Source: Charina bottae (taxonomy: Eukaryota > Chordata > Lepidosauria > Squamata > Charinaidae). From it: a stretch of 64,000 bases of DNA. Position numbers and translations under genes: made by a program. The DNA lies in assembly GCA_023362775.1 (NCBI GenBank), contig JALMGJ010000008.1, positions 18,264,001 through 18,328,000 on the forward strand, written 5' to 3'. Each line of letters starts with the position of its first letter. Positions within the stretch are counted from its first letter, which is position 1. Positions 1 to 12,700 of the stretch are shown here, in pieces. The notes under the pieces were generated by a model. That model was given only the letters and a program-made list of their open reading frames with translations, had not been told where the DNA came from and did not search any database.

Positions 1-1260
1 GGTGGTCTAGTTGCAGATGAATTAATTGATGGGTTGCAAAGGGTAGTGGATGAAAAAACCCTTAGCATGGGTAAGAAGATTTTTGTTATTTGAAACTATA
101 AATAGAACCAATCCTGAACCCAGTGCAATACTTAATCTAGTCAGCAACTAGGCTTTTCAATGTATTTAAATGTGTCCCAATATGATGGCAAACACAGAAA
201 ATAAACATAATTTTGCATTAGAAGCTATCTTTTAATCAAAACTCAGTTTGCATGATATATCTGGATTTCACAAAATTCATGATTCCAGTTTTAATCTTTT
301 ATGGCCCACCTTTCTCCTTTTTTCTCCTTTTTCCTTTAGTTGGATACTTTCTATTAGGATGTCACTGAAACAAAACTTGCAAGGGAATAATATGTGCCAC
401 ATCAATTAAACCAAAATAGGATTGCTTTAGTATTAATACTACAGTGAATTTTTGGGTCAGAGGAGTCTTAAGTAACTTTAAGAGGGGATTTTTTTTAAAA
501 AAAATGGCATGATATAGTGCTTTTCATAGCAAACATATTAAATCATTCTTCTTTTAGATAATTTCTGGCCACTTTTTAAAGATGAAAAGGGTCTTTGAAG
601 CTTATACTATGTAAACCATGTCTGGAGAATCAATCCGATTTTCAAAATTAAAACCATTTTCCTTGTATCCCTTAGCTTGGTGAACCATAAAGCCATCTGT
701 GAAATCATCCTTGTTTGCCAGACAACAATGTTCTATGGTACGTCTGGCCTATCTCAGTGCTATAAACAAGGCTGCACTGTTCATTCTGGGAGAAGAATTA
801 ATGGAGGATGCAGGGAGGGAAAGGAGAATCAAAACACTAAATGACCATCAGAGGATGTTTGGCTTTTAAAAAGAAAACTACTTAACAGACATAGATCACT
901 AGGATTCCTTTTTGTTCAGATCAGAAGCATGGTAGAAGAAGAACTGTAAGCCACATAACTTCTTCTCCAGATCTGATGCATATATTGCATCTGATAGCAA
1001 ACTATACCTCCCAAGGAGCCATCTCAGCACTTAATAGTTAAAGGTCAGTGAGACAAAGACATGATGTTACTACTTGTTATTTTCATAGGATAGAATATTA
1101 CTTTGATTTTGATTTTGCTCCTCCCTCCCTCCCTCTCCCCCCCCCTCTCTCTTGTGAGAGTCCTCTGCATTTAGCAAAGTTAGTTAGGAGGCAGAAGGGA
1201 GCATGCAGAATAGTGCCTAAAAGTACCATGCCCAGGGCTGTCTGAAGGGAGGTGAAAGAT
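1..1260. other. no recognised feature
   Basis: AT-rich single-copy-looking DNA. I see no coding frame with protein-like composition, no tandem array and no transposon ends. A pyrimidine-rich C/T tract lies near 1120-1150. Confidence 0.5.
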
Positions 1261-1400
1261 GTCAAGATGGGACCTGCACAATTTAAGCTCTGTCCCTTTT
1301 CTATGTCCATTGCACAATGTGACATATGTCTATTGCACAATGTGACACATTTGAAAAGGGAATGGGGCTTCAACCTCATCTGCACAGGTGCCATCTTGAC
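1261..1400. mobile_element. Fold-back MITE (GTCAAGATGG ends)
   Basis: A 140-bp unit whose ends are inverted relative to each other: GTCAAGATGG at the left and CCATCTTGAC at the right. The arms continue with weaker similarity towards a centre where a 24-bp unit (TTGCACAATGTGACA core) is directly repeated. It has no coding capacity, so it looks like a non-autonomous DNA transposon. I could not find a convincing TSD. A diverged relative with similar end sequence lies at 19058-19176. The superfamily is not assigned. Confidence 0.5.
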
Positions 1401-3371
1401 TTTTTCTGATTCTCTCTTCAGAAGCCCTTGGCTATGTCGTCCATAAATGTCATGTGCTAATCCTCAAAGATACCCATAAATCAATTAATAAATACATTTC
1501 AATTCAAAATTTTATATTTTTAATAATATTGTTTATATTTATCACATTAACTCTTTAGACTGTCATATTATGTTAGGCCTACATACTTCTGCATAGAGGT
1601 ACAGTTTGGATTCTGCTTATAATCAATTAATGATGTCTCATTATCCATCAGGGTCAGATACAGCATATCCTTGTTTTATGGATATTAACAGAGATTACAT
1701 TCAGTTCAGAAAAAGAAAATACGGCTTAATATCAGCATTTTCATTTATAAGACATTCATTTACAAAAGCTTTCCTATGACCAAAATTCCCTCAATAGCTT
1801 CTCAAATATTTCAGTATGCTCTTGCAACAGACCCTTAACTGCATTTCAGGTCTTCATCAGCAGGAGCAATTGCATAAAAAAGTTACAGTTCTGCAAGGCA
1901 AAATGTTCCACAAGCTTTATTAGTTTCACAGTGAAACATGCTAAACAAAGCTGAAGCAGTTAAACTGCTGTAATTGTTAACAAAATTAATCCTCTAACTA
2001 ACCAGAGAACATATCAGGCAAGGCTCCTTAGAGAACAAAAAACAATGCTGTAGAAGATGTTAGACTTTTGTTCAGAAAGAAAACCAGGCTAAGAAACAAA
2101 CTGTTAATTAGCTGTGCTATCTGGATAACTTCTGCTACTATACCCTTAATGCTTGAAAAACAGATAATTTGTAGTTTGTATCCTTAGATGTATTGCCTTT
2201 CCATTCCTACTACAACTGTTCTAGAATTCTTTGTCATCAGAACTGTTAGCAAGACACTTGATGTCACACACAGAATGTTTTACCATCTTTTCACAAAATC
2301 CCTCAACATTTGCAACTTCTTACAGAATATTATTTCCTCTATATCATCTTTCCAAAATTCTTAAGCATGGCCAATTACAATGCTGACTGGGAATTCTGTG
2401 ATTCCAGTCCCAACACAGCTGGAAGACTGTTCCATATGCAACACAGAAAATTATGAATTTATGCATATACATTTATTCTGGGATAAATTCTGTACATTTC
2501 TAAACTTTTGCTTAGTTCTGTGCCAGAAACAGTAGAAAACAAAATAATTCTTTGTTGTTGTTGTTGTTGTTGCTGCTCAAGTTTAATTGTTTCAGACAGT
2601 CCAATGCACCCAGTTTTTCTAATGACCTCATAGGCATGGAAGAGGTTCCATATCTGCTTCTGCAGTACAGAAAAACAGAACCAACTGCTCTAATTATTGA
2701 GTAGCAGAAAGATAAATTGCCGCCTCAAAGGCGTCTCACCAAACCTTATCAGGAATAACTGAATGAGTGCACTAAATTTTATTTATCATTAAAGAAATTA
2801 TATGCTGCAAATATTTATAAAGGGCTACAAAACACCATTGCAACGGCTAGCTGAAAGAAAGAATTCTCAAAACAAGCTATTTATTTTATGTTAAAATGTA
2901 AACACTTCTGCAGTAATTACAGATAAGGCAGTGAGCTCACCACTTAGCAAATGAGCATCTGTTCCTGGCATACAGTATTTGGAAGAGAAACTTAAATTTT
3001 AGTCTTGACAATATGAATGTGGTTTTATATTTTGTATATGCATATGCATATGCATATACATATACATATACATATACAATTTTTATTCAAGATTTTTTTA
3101 AAAGGAAGATAAAAACTAATACAAACAAATATAAAGTAAGAAAAGAAAAAGAAATCAAAGAGAAAGCTAAAAGTGCAAGAAAAGAGAAAAATAGAAAAAG
3201 AAAAATAGAAAAGAAAGAAAAAAAGAATCAATGAAGTAGCTTCCGATCTTCTTTATAGACGTTCTAAGTACAATTTACCTCTTACTCTATGGTTACAACA
3301 TAATTATCTTCTTTCTATAATCTATCCTGTCTAATCATCAAAACCATAAATCACAAGTTCATTTTTTTCTG
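1401..3371. other. no gene; AT-rich DNA with two short simple repeats
   Basis: No supported gene. Contains a (TTG)n tract at about 2551-2573, an alternating (ATATGC/ATATAC)n tract at about 3035-3078, and an A/G-rich stretch up to about 3230. The short frames across the last two are artefacts of the repeats. Confidence 0.5.
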
Positions 3372-4149
3372 TTTCATGCAAAAAGTTGCAGCATTCATGC
3401 AGCACTCAAACTATTTGAAGCCAAGCAAATAGCATAACTCCTGTATGGAGCCCAGCTTGGCCCCTTCTCCAATTTTGCACCATTGGAACTTGTGCAATCC
3501 AATTTTCTAAGATCAGCCCTCCAAGTCCCAAAATGTGTCTCTAATGCCACCCTGAGACTACAGACAGGCCTCATGAAAGTGGAGGCTAGGATATGGGTGG
3601 TCATACTCAACTATTGGCTTAGATTATCCCCTTTTCCCCTTGGCCTTGCCCATTAACTGTGAGGGTGACTTTCAGTCCACATGGAAACAGGCAGTGGCAA
3701 CTAAAATCTCATGCCTGGGCTTCTCTCCAGGTCTACTACTCAGCATGGGATATGATCAGGCCAAAGCACTAATTAAACAGCATGTAGCAAACACAGAGTG
3801 CCAATTGGATTTAGCCAGGTCCCCAAGCTTTATTGCCAATGAATCCAGCGGTATTCTGCCTCCCCTATGACATAGTTAACTAAACTCGAGGAACCCAACC
3901 ATCGGAGGGCATTTACTCTGGCACAATGTCAGAACCTCCCCTCAACTGTCCTTGAAGGCCGATACAGGAAGATTCCTTACCCGGAGAGACAATGCCCCTG
4001 TGACTCTGGTCATACAGAAACAACAGAGCATGTTCTCCTGCAGTGCCTGTACCACAGAGACATTCGTACTAGCCTCATCTCACCATTACTGCATAAATAC
4101 CCATGGTGCTCAGGACGATTTTACACCTCCCTGCTGCTGTCAGATACCA
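3372..4149 (+). pseudogene. LINE C-terminal fragment, left half (split by RTE insertion)
   Basis: Plus-strand decayed coding sequence of a non-LTR retrotransposon downstream of its RT domain. In shifting frames one reads a post-RT stretch (LLYGAQLGPF, then VQSNFLRSALQVPKCVSNA, then LQTGLMKVEARIW) and near the end a Cys/His cluster of the form CPCDSGHTETTEHVLLQC, a C-X-C...H...C arrangement common at LINE C termini. Frameshifts and stops make it non-functional. The reading resumes at 8082 beyond the RTE element, so the two pieces were one sequence. The clade is not assigned; R4-like is a guess. Confidence 0.6.
4138..4149. repeat. TSD of RTE insertion, left copy
   Basis: TGTCAGATACCA occurs here and again at 8082-8093, exactly at the two edges of the RTE-type element. 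It is a 12-bp target-site duplication in the coding sequence of the older LINE. Confidence 0.85.
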
Positions 4150-7100
4150 TCATCATTTCATCATTGGCGATCACTCGTAGCCGAGTAAGATTGTCTTCCA
4201 AGGGTAAAATTTTAACGGTGGATCCGTAAGTGGCTGTAAAGGCCAATTCTGGATCCGCAAAACCTCCCACAATGAGGGCATAGGTTTCCGGGTGGGAGAC
4301 GGTCATGATGAGGGTTTGCTTGACATGCCTTCCTTTTAGCTCTTTTCTCCCTTTTGCCCTGTACTCGTGCTTCTTGAAAGTCCATAGCGCCATTAATAAA
4401 GGCTGACCTCCAATTGAAACGCTCATGAGTTAGGGCTTCCCAGTTCTCAATGCTGATATTACATTTTTTTTAAAATTAGCTTTGAGAGTGTCTTTGAATC
4501 TCTTTTGCTGTCCACCAATATTCCGTTTTCCATTCTTAAGTTGGGAGTAAAGTAGCTGCTTTGGAAGACGATGGTCAGGCATTCGAACAACATGGCCGGT
4601 CCAGCAAAGTTGATGTTGGATGATCATTGTTTCAATGCTGGTGGTTTTCGCTTCTAATACGCTAACATTAGTCCGCCTATCTTCCCAAGTAATTTGCAGA
4701 AGTTTTCGGAGGCAGCATTGATGGAATCTTTCAAGAAGTTGTAGGTGGCGTTTGTAGAGGGTCCGTGTTTCACAGGTGTACAGAAGGGTTGGTAGTACAA
4801 TGGCTTTGTAAACAAGCATTTTGGTCTCCCTGCAAATGTCCTGGTCCTCAAACACTCTACGCTTCATTCGGGAGAAAGCTACACTCGCAGAGCTCAGGCG
4901 ATGCTGAATTTCAGCGTCGATGTCAGCTTTTGTAGATAGATGGATGCCGAGATAAGAAAAGTGGTCGACATTTTCTAGTGACACACCTTTAAGCTGGATT
5001 GATGGCGCTGCGGAGGGATTGGTTCGAACTTGCTGGTAAAGCACTTTGGTTTTTTTAATGTTAATTGAGAGGCTGAGCTTTTCATATGCTTCTGCAAAGA
5101 TGTTTAGGATAGTTTGAAGATCTTCCTCGGAGTGTGCACAGACTACGTTATCATCAGCATATAGAAGTTCTATAACAGAAGTTGTAATTACCTTATTTTT
5201 TGCTTTCAGCCTACTAAGATTAAAAAGCTTTCCATCTGTTCGATATATAATTTCTACACCAGTAGGAAGTTTCTCTTCAACAAGGTGTATAATCATAGCG
5301 ATGAAGATAGCGAATAAGGTTGGAGCAATAACACATCCCTGTTTAACGCCGGATTTCACTTTAAATGGATCGCTTTGAGAGCCATTGTTATCCAGGATTG
5401 TTGCCATCATGTCGTCATGGAGTAGCTGCAAGATGTTCACAAATTTATCAGGGCATCCGATTTTCAGAAGGATGGTCCAGAGAGCAGTATGATTTACAGT
5501 ATCAAAAGCTTTAGTCAGATCAATAAACGCCATGTACAGAGGGTGGTTTTGCTCCTTGCATTTTTCTTGAAGCTGTCGTGCAGTGAAGATCATATCCACT
5601 GTTCCCCTGGAAGGGTGGAAGCCATTTTGCATTTCAGGGAGGATGTCTTCTGATACAGATAGGAGACGGTTTGCAATGATCTTTGCCAGGATTTTGCCTG
5701 CTGTAGCTAGAAGGGAGATGCCTCAATAGTTTCCACAGTCTGTTCTATCACCCTGTTTAAAGAGAGTGATAATTATGGCATCCCTAAAGTCTGCTGGAAT
5801 CTCCTCCCTCATCCAGATTTTTTAGATGAGCTTATGAAGTTGTTGTGTAAGTTCAGCCCCGCCTTCTTTAAAGACTTCAGCAGGAATCCCATCAGGTCCA
5901 CTAGCTTTGTTATTTTTCATTTGTTTAGTGGCTTTACTGACTTCCTCCAAACTAGGGGGTACTGCAAGCTCATCTCTTATTTGTTTTTGCGGGATTTGCA
6001 AGAAGACTTCATCAGCCACAGTAGAGTGACAATTAAGGAGATTGTAGTAATCCTCTTTCCAGCGCAGTGCAATAGACTCTTTGTCCTTTAGAAGTTTAGC
6101 ACCATCTATTGAGCGTAAGGGATTTGTACCATAGTTTGTTGGTCCATAGATGGCCTTTATGGCATTAAAAAAGCCCCGTGCACCATGAGCATCTGCAAAA
6201 TGTTGGGTTTCTTGGGCTTTTTTTATCCACCATATGTTCTTAAGTTCTCTAGTTCTTCTTTGGACTTCTGCCTTTGCACTGGCGTAGATTTTTTTCTTAA
6301 CGGCACAGTTAATATCTTTTTGCCATATCCGGAAGGCTTTCCTTTTCTTGTCAATAATATGTTCAATCTCACTATCGTTCTCATCAAACCAGTCCTGATG
6401 TCTCTTAGTTTGGTATCCGATAGTTCGTTCACAGGCTGAAATAATAGAAGTCTTAAATTTAATCCAGTGTTCCTCAACATTTTCAGGGAGTTCCATAGGC
6501 AGATGTTCCTTGAGAGTTGATTGAAAGCAATCTCGTTTAGTAGAATCTTGAAGGGCCAGTGTATTCATTTTACGTCTTGGTTTTCTTCCTTGGGGCCTAC
6601 GATGAGAGACAATCTTTATGGCCATCGTGGATCGAATTAATCGATGGTCTGTCCAGCAGTCATCGGCGCTCGTCATGGCTCTGGTGAGAAGTATATCACG
6701 GCGATCTCTAGCACGGACAATTACATAATCTAAAAGATGCCAGTGCTTCAACCGTGGGTGCTTCCATGATGTTTTAAATTTATTTTTCTGGCAAAATAGT
6801 GTGTTAGTAATGACAAGGTTATGCTCTGCACATTTAGTCAGAAGTAAGATTCCATTCATGTTGCTATTGTCAACTCCTTCTTTCCCAATGATCCCCGGCC
6901 ACAAATCAAAGTCACACCCAACTCTTGCATTGAAATTGCCCCAGAGGATAAATTTATCCTCCTTTAGTATCTCTGATAAGATGGTGTCCAGCTGGGTATA
7001 AAAATTTTCCTTGATATCCTCATCTGCATCTAGTGTTGGTGCATAAGCACTTAGGATAGTTGCCTGTTGGGTTTTGGCGAGTTTTATTTGGAGAATTGAG

Positions 7101-8081
7101 AGTCGTTCGTTAATCCCAGTGGGAACTTCTGACAAGAGCTTCACAAGGTTGTTTTTGATAGCAAAGCCTACCCCATGTATTCGTCATTCTTGTTCATGCA
7201 GTCCTTTCCAAAAGAAGGTATAACCTCCTTTTTCTTCCTTCAACTGTCTTTCTCCTGCTCTTCGAGTTTCTTGGAGTGCTGCTATATCAATATTAAAACG
7301 TCTCAGCTCCCTTGCAATAATGGCAGTCCTACGTTCAAGTCGTTCACTATTCATGTTGTCTTGCAGTGTCCGTATATTCCATGTTCCAAAATTCATGAGT
7401 CTTTTACGACCGCTAGATGGTGACCCCACTGGTCCCGGTAGTCCAGTCAGGAAGAAAATGAGGCAGACTATGTTTAGGGCACCTTTTCTAGCCCCCTCCC
7501 CATATGGGGTGAGCAGAGTGGATCCTAAATAGGGCTGCTCAGTCATGGATACAGCTGCCGAACTACTCAACTGCCTCGAACCTTGAGTCAGGATGACTGA
7601 ATCTGTATCCACCGCCCATGTGCTGGTCCATGACTAGGAGCTTCCGGATTTCACAGCCCTGCCCCTGTTGCCATTCGTCAATCGCCATGGGACTTTTGGT
7701 TGTTTTGGGTTTGGTGTGGTTGGAAGACGCCTGTGTGTGAATTTGTTTTATGTGTGGAGATTGGTGCACAACGATCAGCACACAACCTTCACAGAAAAAG
7801 GCTCTAATCCAATGGCATGGGTACCATGACGATTGGTGACCTTTTGTCTGCTGCAGCCTTCATCCGCCTTCGCAGCCGTTGTAACAATACACCTTGTTAT
7901 CTTCCGCCTGTTCTGCCATTGAGGACTTTCTTGGATCGTTCTTTGTCTGGTTCCTCCCCCTGGACCTTACCGCCATGGGTGACCCTACCAGGAGTACATG
8001 ACTCCCGATGGCTTTGCTCACAGGGTTCATTGGGAACACACAAGCCCACTCACCACAACAAGGTGACAATCCAGCGAGGGG
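4150..8081 (-). mobile_element. Full-length RTE-type LINE, minus strand
   Basis: A 3.9-kb non-LTR retrotransposon bounded by a 12-bp TSD. Its 5' end is at 8081 and its 3' end at 4150, where the sequence finishes in short ATG-type repeats (ATGATGATGG), as RTE-like elements often do instead of poly(A). It encodes, in order, an apurinic-type endonuclease, a reverse transcriptase and a C-terminal C2H2 finger. The leader is about 470 nt. Clade: RTE superclade; RTE-X or Proto2 is possible but cannot be fixed by eye. It is distinct from the BovB copies at 58.7 and 63.5 kb. Confidence 0.8.
4212..7612 (-). pseudogene. RTE-type LINE polyprotein (endonuclease, RT, C2H2 finger), inactivated
   Basis: One frame runs from the Met at 7612 through three in-frame stops (7184-7186 TGA, 5822-5824 TAA, 5723-5725 TGA). 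Both TGA codons could be CGA decay by CpG deamination. A run of eight T (4464-4471) then shifts the frame; beyond it the true C terminus ends at 4212. Endonuclease motifs: GTWNIRTL, ALQETR, YAPT and WTDHR. The normally invariant GDFN is GNFN (Asn codon at 6935-6937), so a catalytic Asp is lost as well. RT motifs: KAFDTVNH, GVKQGCVIAPTLFAIF and LLYADD (near 5150). The C terminus has CPHC, twelve residues, then HLRIH, a C2H2 zinc finger. The element is dead in cis. Confidence 0.8.
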
Positions 8082-8462
8082 TGTCAGATACCAACCCTGC
8101 TACAACATACAATGTTGCCAGGTTCTGCGTAGCAGTGCTTACAATTCGCCAGATGATGACCGGTGCCACAAACTAGCATTTATTTTAATATGCTAGAGTA
8201 CTGTATTTACAGATATACTAACCTTTATGCTCCTCCAAACTCATCTAAAGTTCCTCCCCCTCCCCCTAGATTTTCTTTTCTTTCCTTTTCCTTTTCTCCT
8301 ATTCCTCTTGACTTTTGTGTTTTAGCTTTTTATATCAGATTTTAATGTATTTCTGTGTTTTAGCTTCTTATATTAGATTTTAATTTACCTTCTATGCTTT
8401 TAACTGACTGTACCCCACCCTCCTTATGATGGTCTTTGACCGTAATAAAGATTTTTTTGCCT
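8082..8462 (+). pseudogene. LINE C-terminal fragment and 3' UTR, right half
   Basis: Continuation of the LINE interrupted at 4149. After the second TSD copy the frame resumes with TTYNVARFCVAVLTIRQMM and stops near 8176. A pyrimidine-rich 3' UTR follows, ending close to an AATAAA-containing GTAATAAAGATT at about 8440-8455. Removing the RTE element and one TSD copy rejoins the reading. This fixes the relative age: the LINE was there before the RTE copy arrived. Confidence 0.55.
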
Positions 8463-8473
8463 AATATGTTTGC

Positions 8474-8522
8474 CTAGTACCCATCAGACTGAGCTCTGAG
8501 CACTCAGTCTGATGGGTACTAG
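8474..8522. repeat. Perfect 20-bp hairpin bounded by CTAG
   Basis: Arms 8474-8493 (CTAGTACCCATCAGACTGAG) and 8503-8522 are exact reverse complements around a 9-nt loop. First of three CTAG-bounded inverted repeats within 1.3 kb. No transposon or RNA family is recognised. Confidence 0.8.
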
Positions 8523-8587
8523 AAAAATAATATAAAATACTGCTTATTTAATTAAATAATATTTATTGTTACCACTTTTTTCCTAAT

Positions 8588-8605
8588 GCTTGCTTGCTTG
8601 CTTGC

Positions 8606-8648
<43 letters not shown>

Positions 8649-8650
8649 TT
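8588..8650. repeat. (GCTT)n then (ATTT)n microsatellite
   Basis: Compound tetranucleotide array: about five GCTT-type units followed by about eleven ATTT units. No adjacent SINE body is recognisable on either side. Confidence 0.9.
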
Positions 8651-9120
8651 AATTACAAGATTGTAACAGCAGAAAGAAATTTCAAGATTATGATCTTAAT
8701 AAAATCCAGTGAAGGTCTTCATAGATACAAGATTAAGTTACAAAATAAGAAGTCAGTTTATATAATATGAAAATTGTGATTCTATTTTAATCCATAATGC
8801 TTATTTAATATATGAGACAATCAAATTAATATTATTCTTAATGAGAACAATATCATTTTGTTTGTATTATGGCACAGGCTGTTACTGTTTCTTTAGTCCT
8901 CAATCTGCTCCAGGTAAATGGCTTAATTTCCTGCCTGCTCTCTGTACCTTATTCATTGACCTGGCCTATATTCAGTGATGGTATTGAGGTAATAAAGGAA
9001 TGTGGTATAAATCAAGGTATCATGTTCCAATGAAACTAACATTATGTTCTACTGAGGATTTTGAAAAGCAGCAATTTACCTACATTTAAAGGCAGTTCTA
9101 GAGGAAAAACAAAATTTTTC

Positions 9121-9167
9121 CTAGTGGCTAACTGCTGAAATTGAAAGTTTCAGCAGTTAGCCACTAG
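9121..9167. repeat. Perfect 20-bp hairpin bounded by CTAG
   Basis: Arms 9121-9140 (CTAGTGGCTAACTGCTGAAA) and 9148-9167 are exact reverse complements with a 7-nt loop (TTGAAAG). The arm sequence differs from that of the 8474 hairpin; what they share is the geometry and the CTAG ends. Confidence 0.8.
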
Positions 9168-9714
9168 AGCAATTAGGATATGAAAACACATGATGAAAAT
9201 ATGTGCATATAAATCTAGCCTAGTGTGTTTCCCTATTTTAACTAAGATCTAGCCATTAAGCAGTTTTGATCAGCACATTATAGACCATCAACAGTGTAAC
9301 TTCTGGCCTTTCTGTTTTCACCTTAGCTTTTTTCAAGTATGAAATATACAATCTTCAGAATGAATTTTTATGCTGCTTTTGGATACCCAGGTATGTTTTA
9401 AAATTATGTTGTAATCCTTCTTTGTTTTCTCATTAGCTCACATTTTATGTAGATACATATAGATTTATTTCCCAATGTTTTAATCAGAAAGACTTCAATC
9501 CAGGACATGAAACATTGATACATTTCTTGTGTATCTATAAAGTTGTTACTCTGCTTTTGTTATAGTTTCCTCAACTATCTTTTAGAAAAGATAAAAAATA
9601 AAACTATCTGAACAGAAAGCCATAATTTTATTAAGCATAACACAATTTTTACATCAAAGAAAGTTTCCTCGTAACTTTGTGAATGTTCCTTTTATGTTGA
9701 CTTACAAAGCCCAT

Positions 9715-9736
9715 CTAGCACTTTTTAAAGTGCTAG
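9715..9736. repeat. 10-bp hairpin bounded by CTAG
   Basis: CTAGCACTTT, two T, then AAAGTGCTAG: a 22-nt near-continuous palindrome. Third CTAG-bounded inverted repeat of this cluster. Confidence 0.7.
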
Positions 9737-12700
9737 TGGAAAACATATATCGTTGTCCTAATATATCACTGAACAACTATATTAAGCAGTGCTTAAATTA
9801 TTTACTGCTATTACCATCATCCAATCAGGAGCAACAGTTTTAAAACCTCATAACTGTAAGATACCTACAGCATTATTAGGCAACGTGATGCCCTGCATAT
9901 GTTTTATACAACAACTCCTACAATTCTTGATATTGACCATACTGTTCATCATTGAAACCAAACTACTGGAACTATTCTACACCATCTGATTTAGCTATAT
10001 AAAAAATATTGTTCTTTCAAGAACTTATCTATGGCACTACATTCCAACTTATTTCACTGAGGAATGAAGTGATAAGAAAATTATTGGCTATGTGGTTCTG
10101 CATTCTATAACTGAAGATAATTACCCCAACAGAAGAATTAAGGAATAGTCACCTATTATTAAGATATGCAGACCATTCAGTTATGGGTACTGTGCTGACT
10201 GGCCTTTGGGGTTGGGCTGCTTTCAACTGACAGCTGAAATTATCAGACTTTTACCCTGATACCTAAAGGAGCAAAAATACAACTGTGATTCTGAATTGGT
10301 TAACAATAAGCATTTTCTATCAGAAAGTTACTGTACTTTTAATCTTTAATTTTACATAAGTGTTCCCCACCTAAGGTAATAAAATATGGCAGTTGATAAC
10401 AAAAAACGAATTAAAATTTTCTGTAGTTTAAATACAGAACACACATTTAGCAAACACTTTACCATTTGTATGAGACTACAACTACAGTCCTATTTCCATT
10501 TACCTGGCATCAAGTATTGCTGAATTTATCTATTGATCTCTAAATATGAGGTTTAGGATTTCACTCTAGATTTTATATAAGGCAACAAGGCTTCAGTAAA
10601 TTATGCCCAAGACTCCAATTTTTTAATAATTTCCAAATATGTTCAGGCTGGTAAGGAAATATATATTTTCTTTACCATAACAGAATTCTTTTAGTATTGC
10701 GGCTCTAGTACTAAAAGAGGAAAATGTTAGACTATCATTCCCCAAAGGAAATGAGACATATATGGAGCATGTACAATTTTTCAGTTCTTCTGATGCTGGT
10801 CTTTGCCTAAATGAAACAAGACCTCCTGTAAATCATAACTGTGCAATTCACTGCACAAAACGTAATGCTTGGGACTATGGAAAAGATTTCCTAATTTAGC
10901 CTATCTCAAAGCCAACCTGAAAGGGTTTCTTCCCCTTGTTTTCTTTCAGAATGAAAAGGTCAAACATGCCATGGAATTATGCAGATATAACATAAAGGGA
11001 TTCTTAAACAGCAGCCTTAACATTTGCCTGAAACTTTGCAAACCACAAGTATTTGTACTGTACCTCAGGAGCTTAAGGAGTTAAGCTTTGTTATATGCTT
11101 TAAGTTTAGCATTATATATATTTTTCCCAACTTTGCTGCACCATCTCCTTTCCACATCATGGAAAATTATTATTATGTTGGAATGTACCAGAGCCATGCC
11201 AAAAGCTGCTTGGCTGGATGAGACATGAGAAATTGCACTTATTTATCCTATGCCCATTTATCAACATTGCAATCCCACATAGAATAGCAATAGGGAAGAC
11301 AAAATATATTTATGTATATTGTCGTCAATAGTGTTATTCAAACTACTAACATACCAAGCTTTCCACAGATGTGTACATTAGATTTCATTTATATACGGTA
11401 AATATATTATTTTAAATATACAGACAATTGACTGCTATATACCTCATATGCTTTTAAAAAGAGATAACATGCATGCGAATTCTTCAGCCATAGCTTTTTG
11501 TTTTCCTTTTTGGGTATGTTTGCAAGTTGTACTGTTAGTTGATCTGATTACAAAAATGGACAATGGTGGATACTAAAATAAACAAGTCCATTCTATTTTG
11601 TCTCTCCCATAAAGAATTGTCACTTTCATTTAATATTTATACTCTGCCTTTCCAAGGAAAGCTCAGATTGACTAACTGAAGCAAACCGAAAAAATTAAAA
11701 GTCCTCCTTTTTTAGAGAGGTGGCCAAAGGCAAGACAACTCACCAGAGTAGATAAAAGATAGAAAATAGCAGAAAATATCAAATAAGATTTTATCAGCGA
11801 TTTCAGGGAGTAAGGAAGTTAATAATCAAAAGAGTTAAACGGCCAGATGTAGGGAAGAGAACTCAAACTGCAGGATCCAAGTCGAGACCACATCAAAAGA
11901 AAGGCAGCTTGATAGTAAAGAAAGGTAGAGGGAAGGAAAGCCCCAGAATCAGAAGAGTTGTAAGCTATGGGGGAGAAAGAGAAGGAGAGGAACAGCAAAA
12001 CACAATCCAACCTGATAAGACAGTCTACAAATTGGGTTCGAAGGCCAGGAGGAGAATTGCTTTCAATTCAAATGGGCAAAAATTGCTTATCACTTTCAGG
12101 GGCAGTAATAGACATGAATGGAGGGTAGAAGAAATACAAAGTGCTGTAATAAATATATACACCTCTATGCTGGGGGCAATGAAATATTACTTTGGAAGGT
12201 TGGCTTTCGTGGCCCCGTTAGATGGTGCACATGGACTATTATTATATGCAATTCTTCAATAGACCCAATAGAAGCTAGCTTCAGAGTAATAAATCTTTAT
12301 GTTTCCTGCTTTTCTGCAAGGAAGATGAACTTAATTAAGCTAATGAAGAAAAAGAAGAGGTATTATTCTATCATACATGATAATTATAACTCTCTCTCTC
12401 TTTCTCTCTTTCTCTCTCTCTCTCCTGGCATGTCTTATTCTTTCTAAAAGAATACTCACACAGCTAAAAATCTTTAGAAAAGTAAATATACATCACATCG
12501 GAAGCCTGAACTGATAACTTTAAGGATTCAAGGAGTCTATCTGATTCACAACATCCTGAATATTTCAAACTTTCTTTTGAAGCTCTGAGCCCACTATTCC
12601 TTCCTGTCTTATCTATGCATCCAACATCTTCATTCAGCTTCAGCTGGCTGCTTTCTGAATTTGAGAACATAGCCTTTCATTATAGCCAAAACATAATATT

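Noticed and set aside
1840..1880. CTGATGAAGACCTGAAAT on the minus strand as another hammerhead core
   Set aside because: There is no stem II between the CTGATGA and GAAA parts and no repeat context.
3013..3234. Tyr/Lys-rich plus frame
   Set aside because: It is a translation of an ATATAC repeat and an A/G-rich tract.
11909..12447. Two overlapping plus-strand frames (117 and 109 codons)
   Set aside because: No recognisable domain, and the second frame runs into a (TC)n tract.
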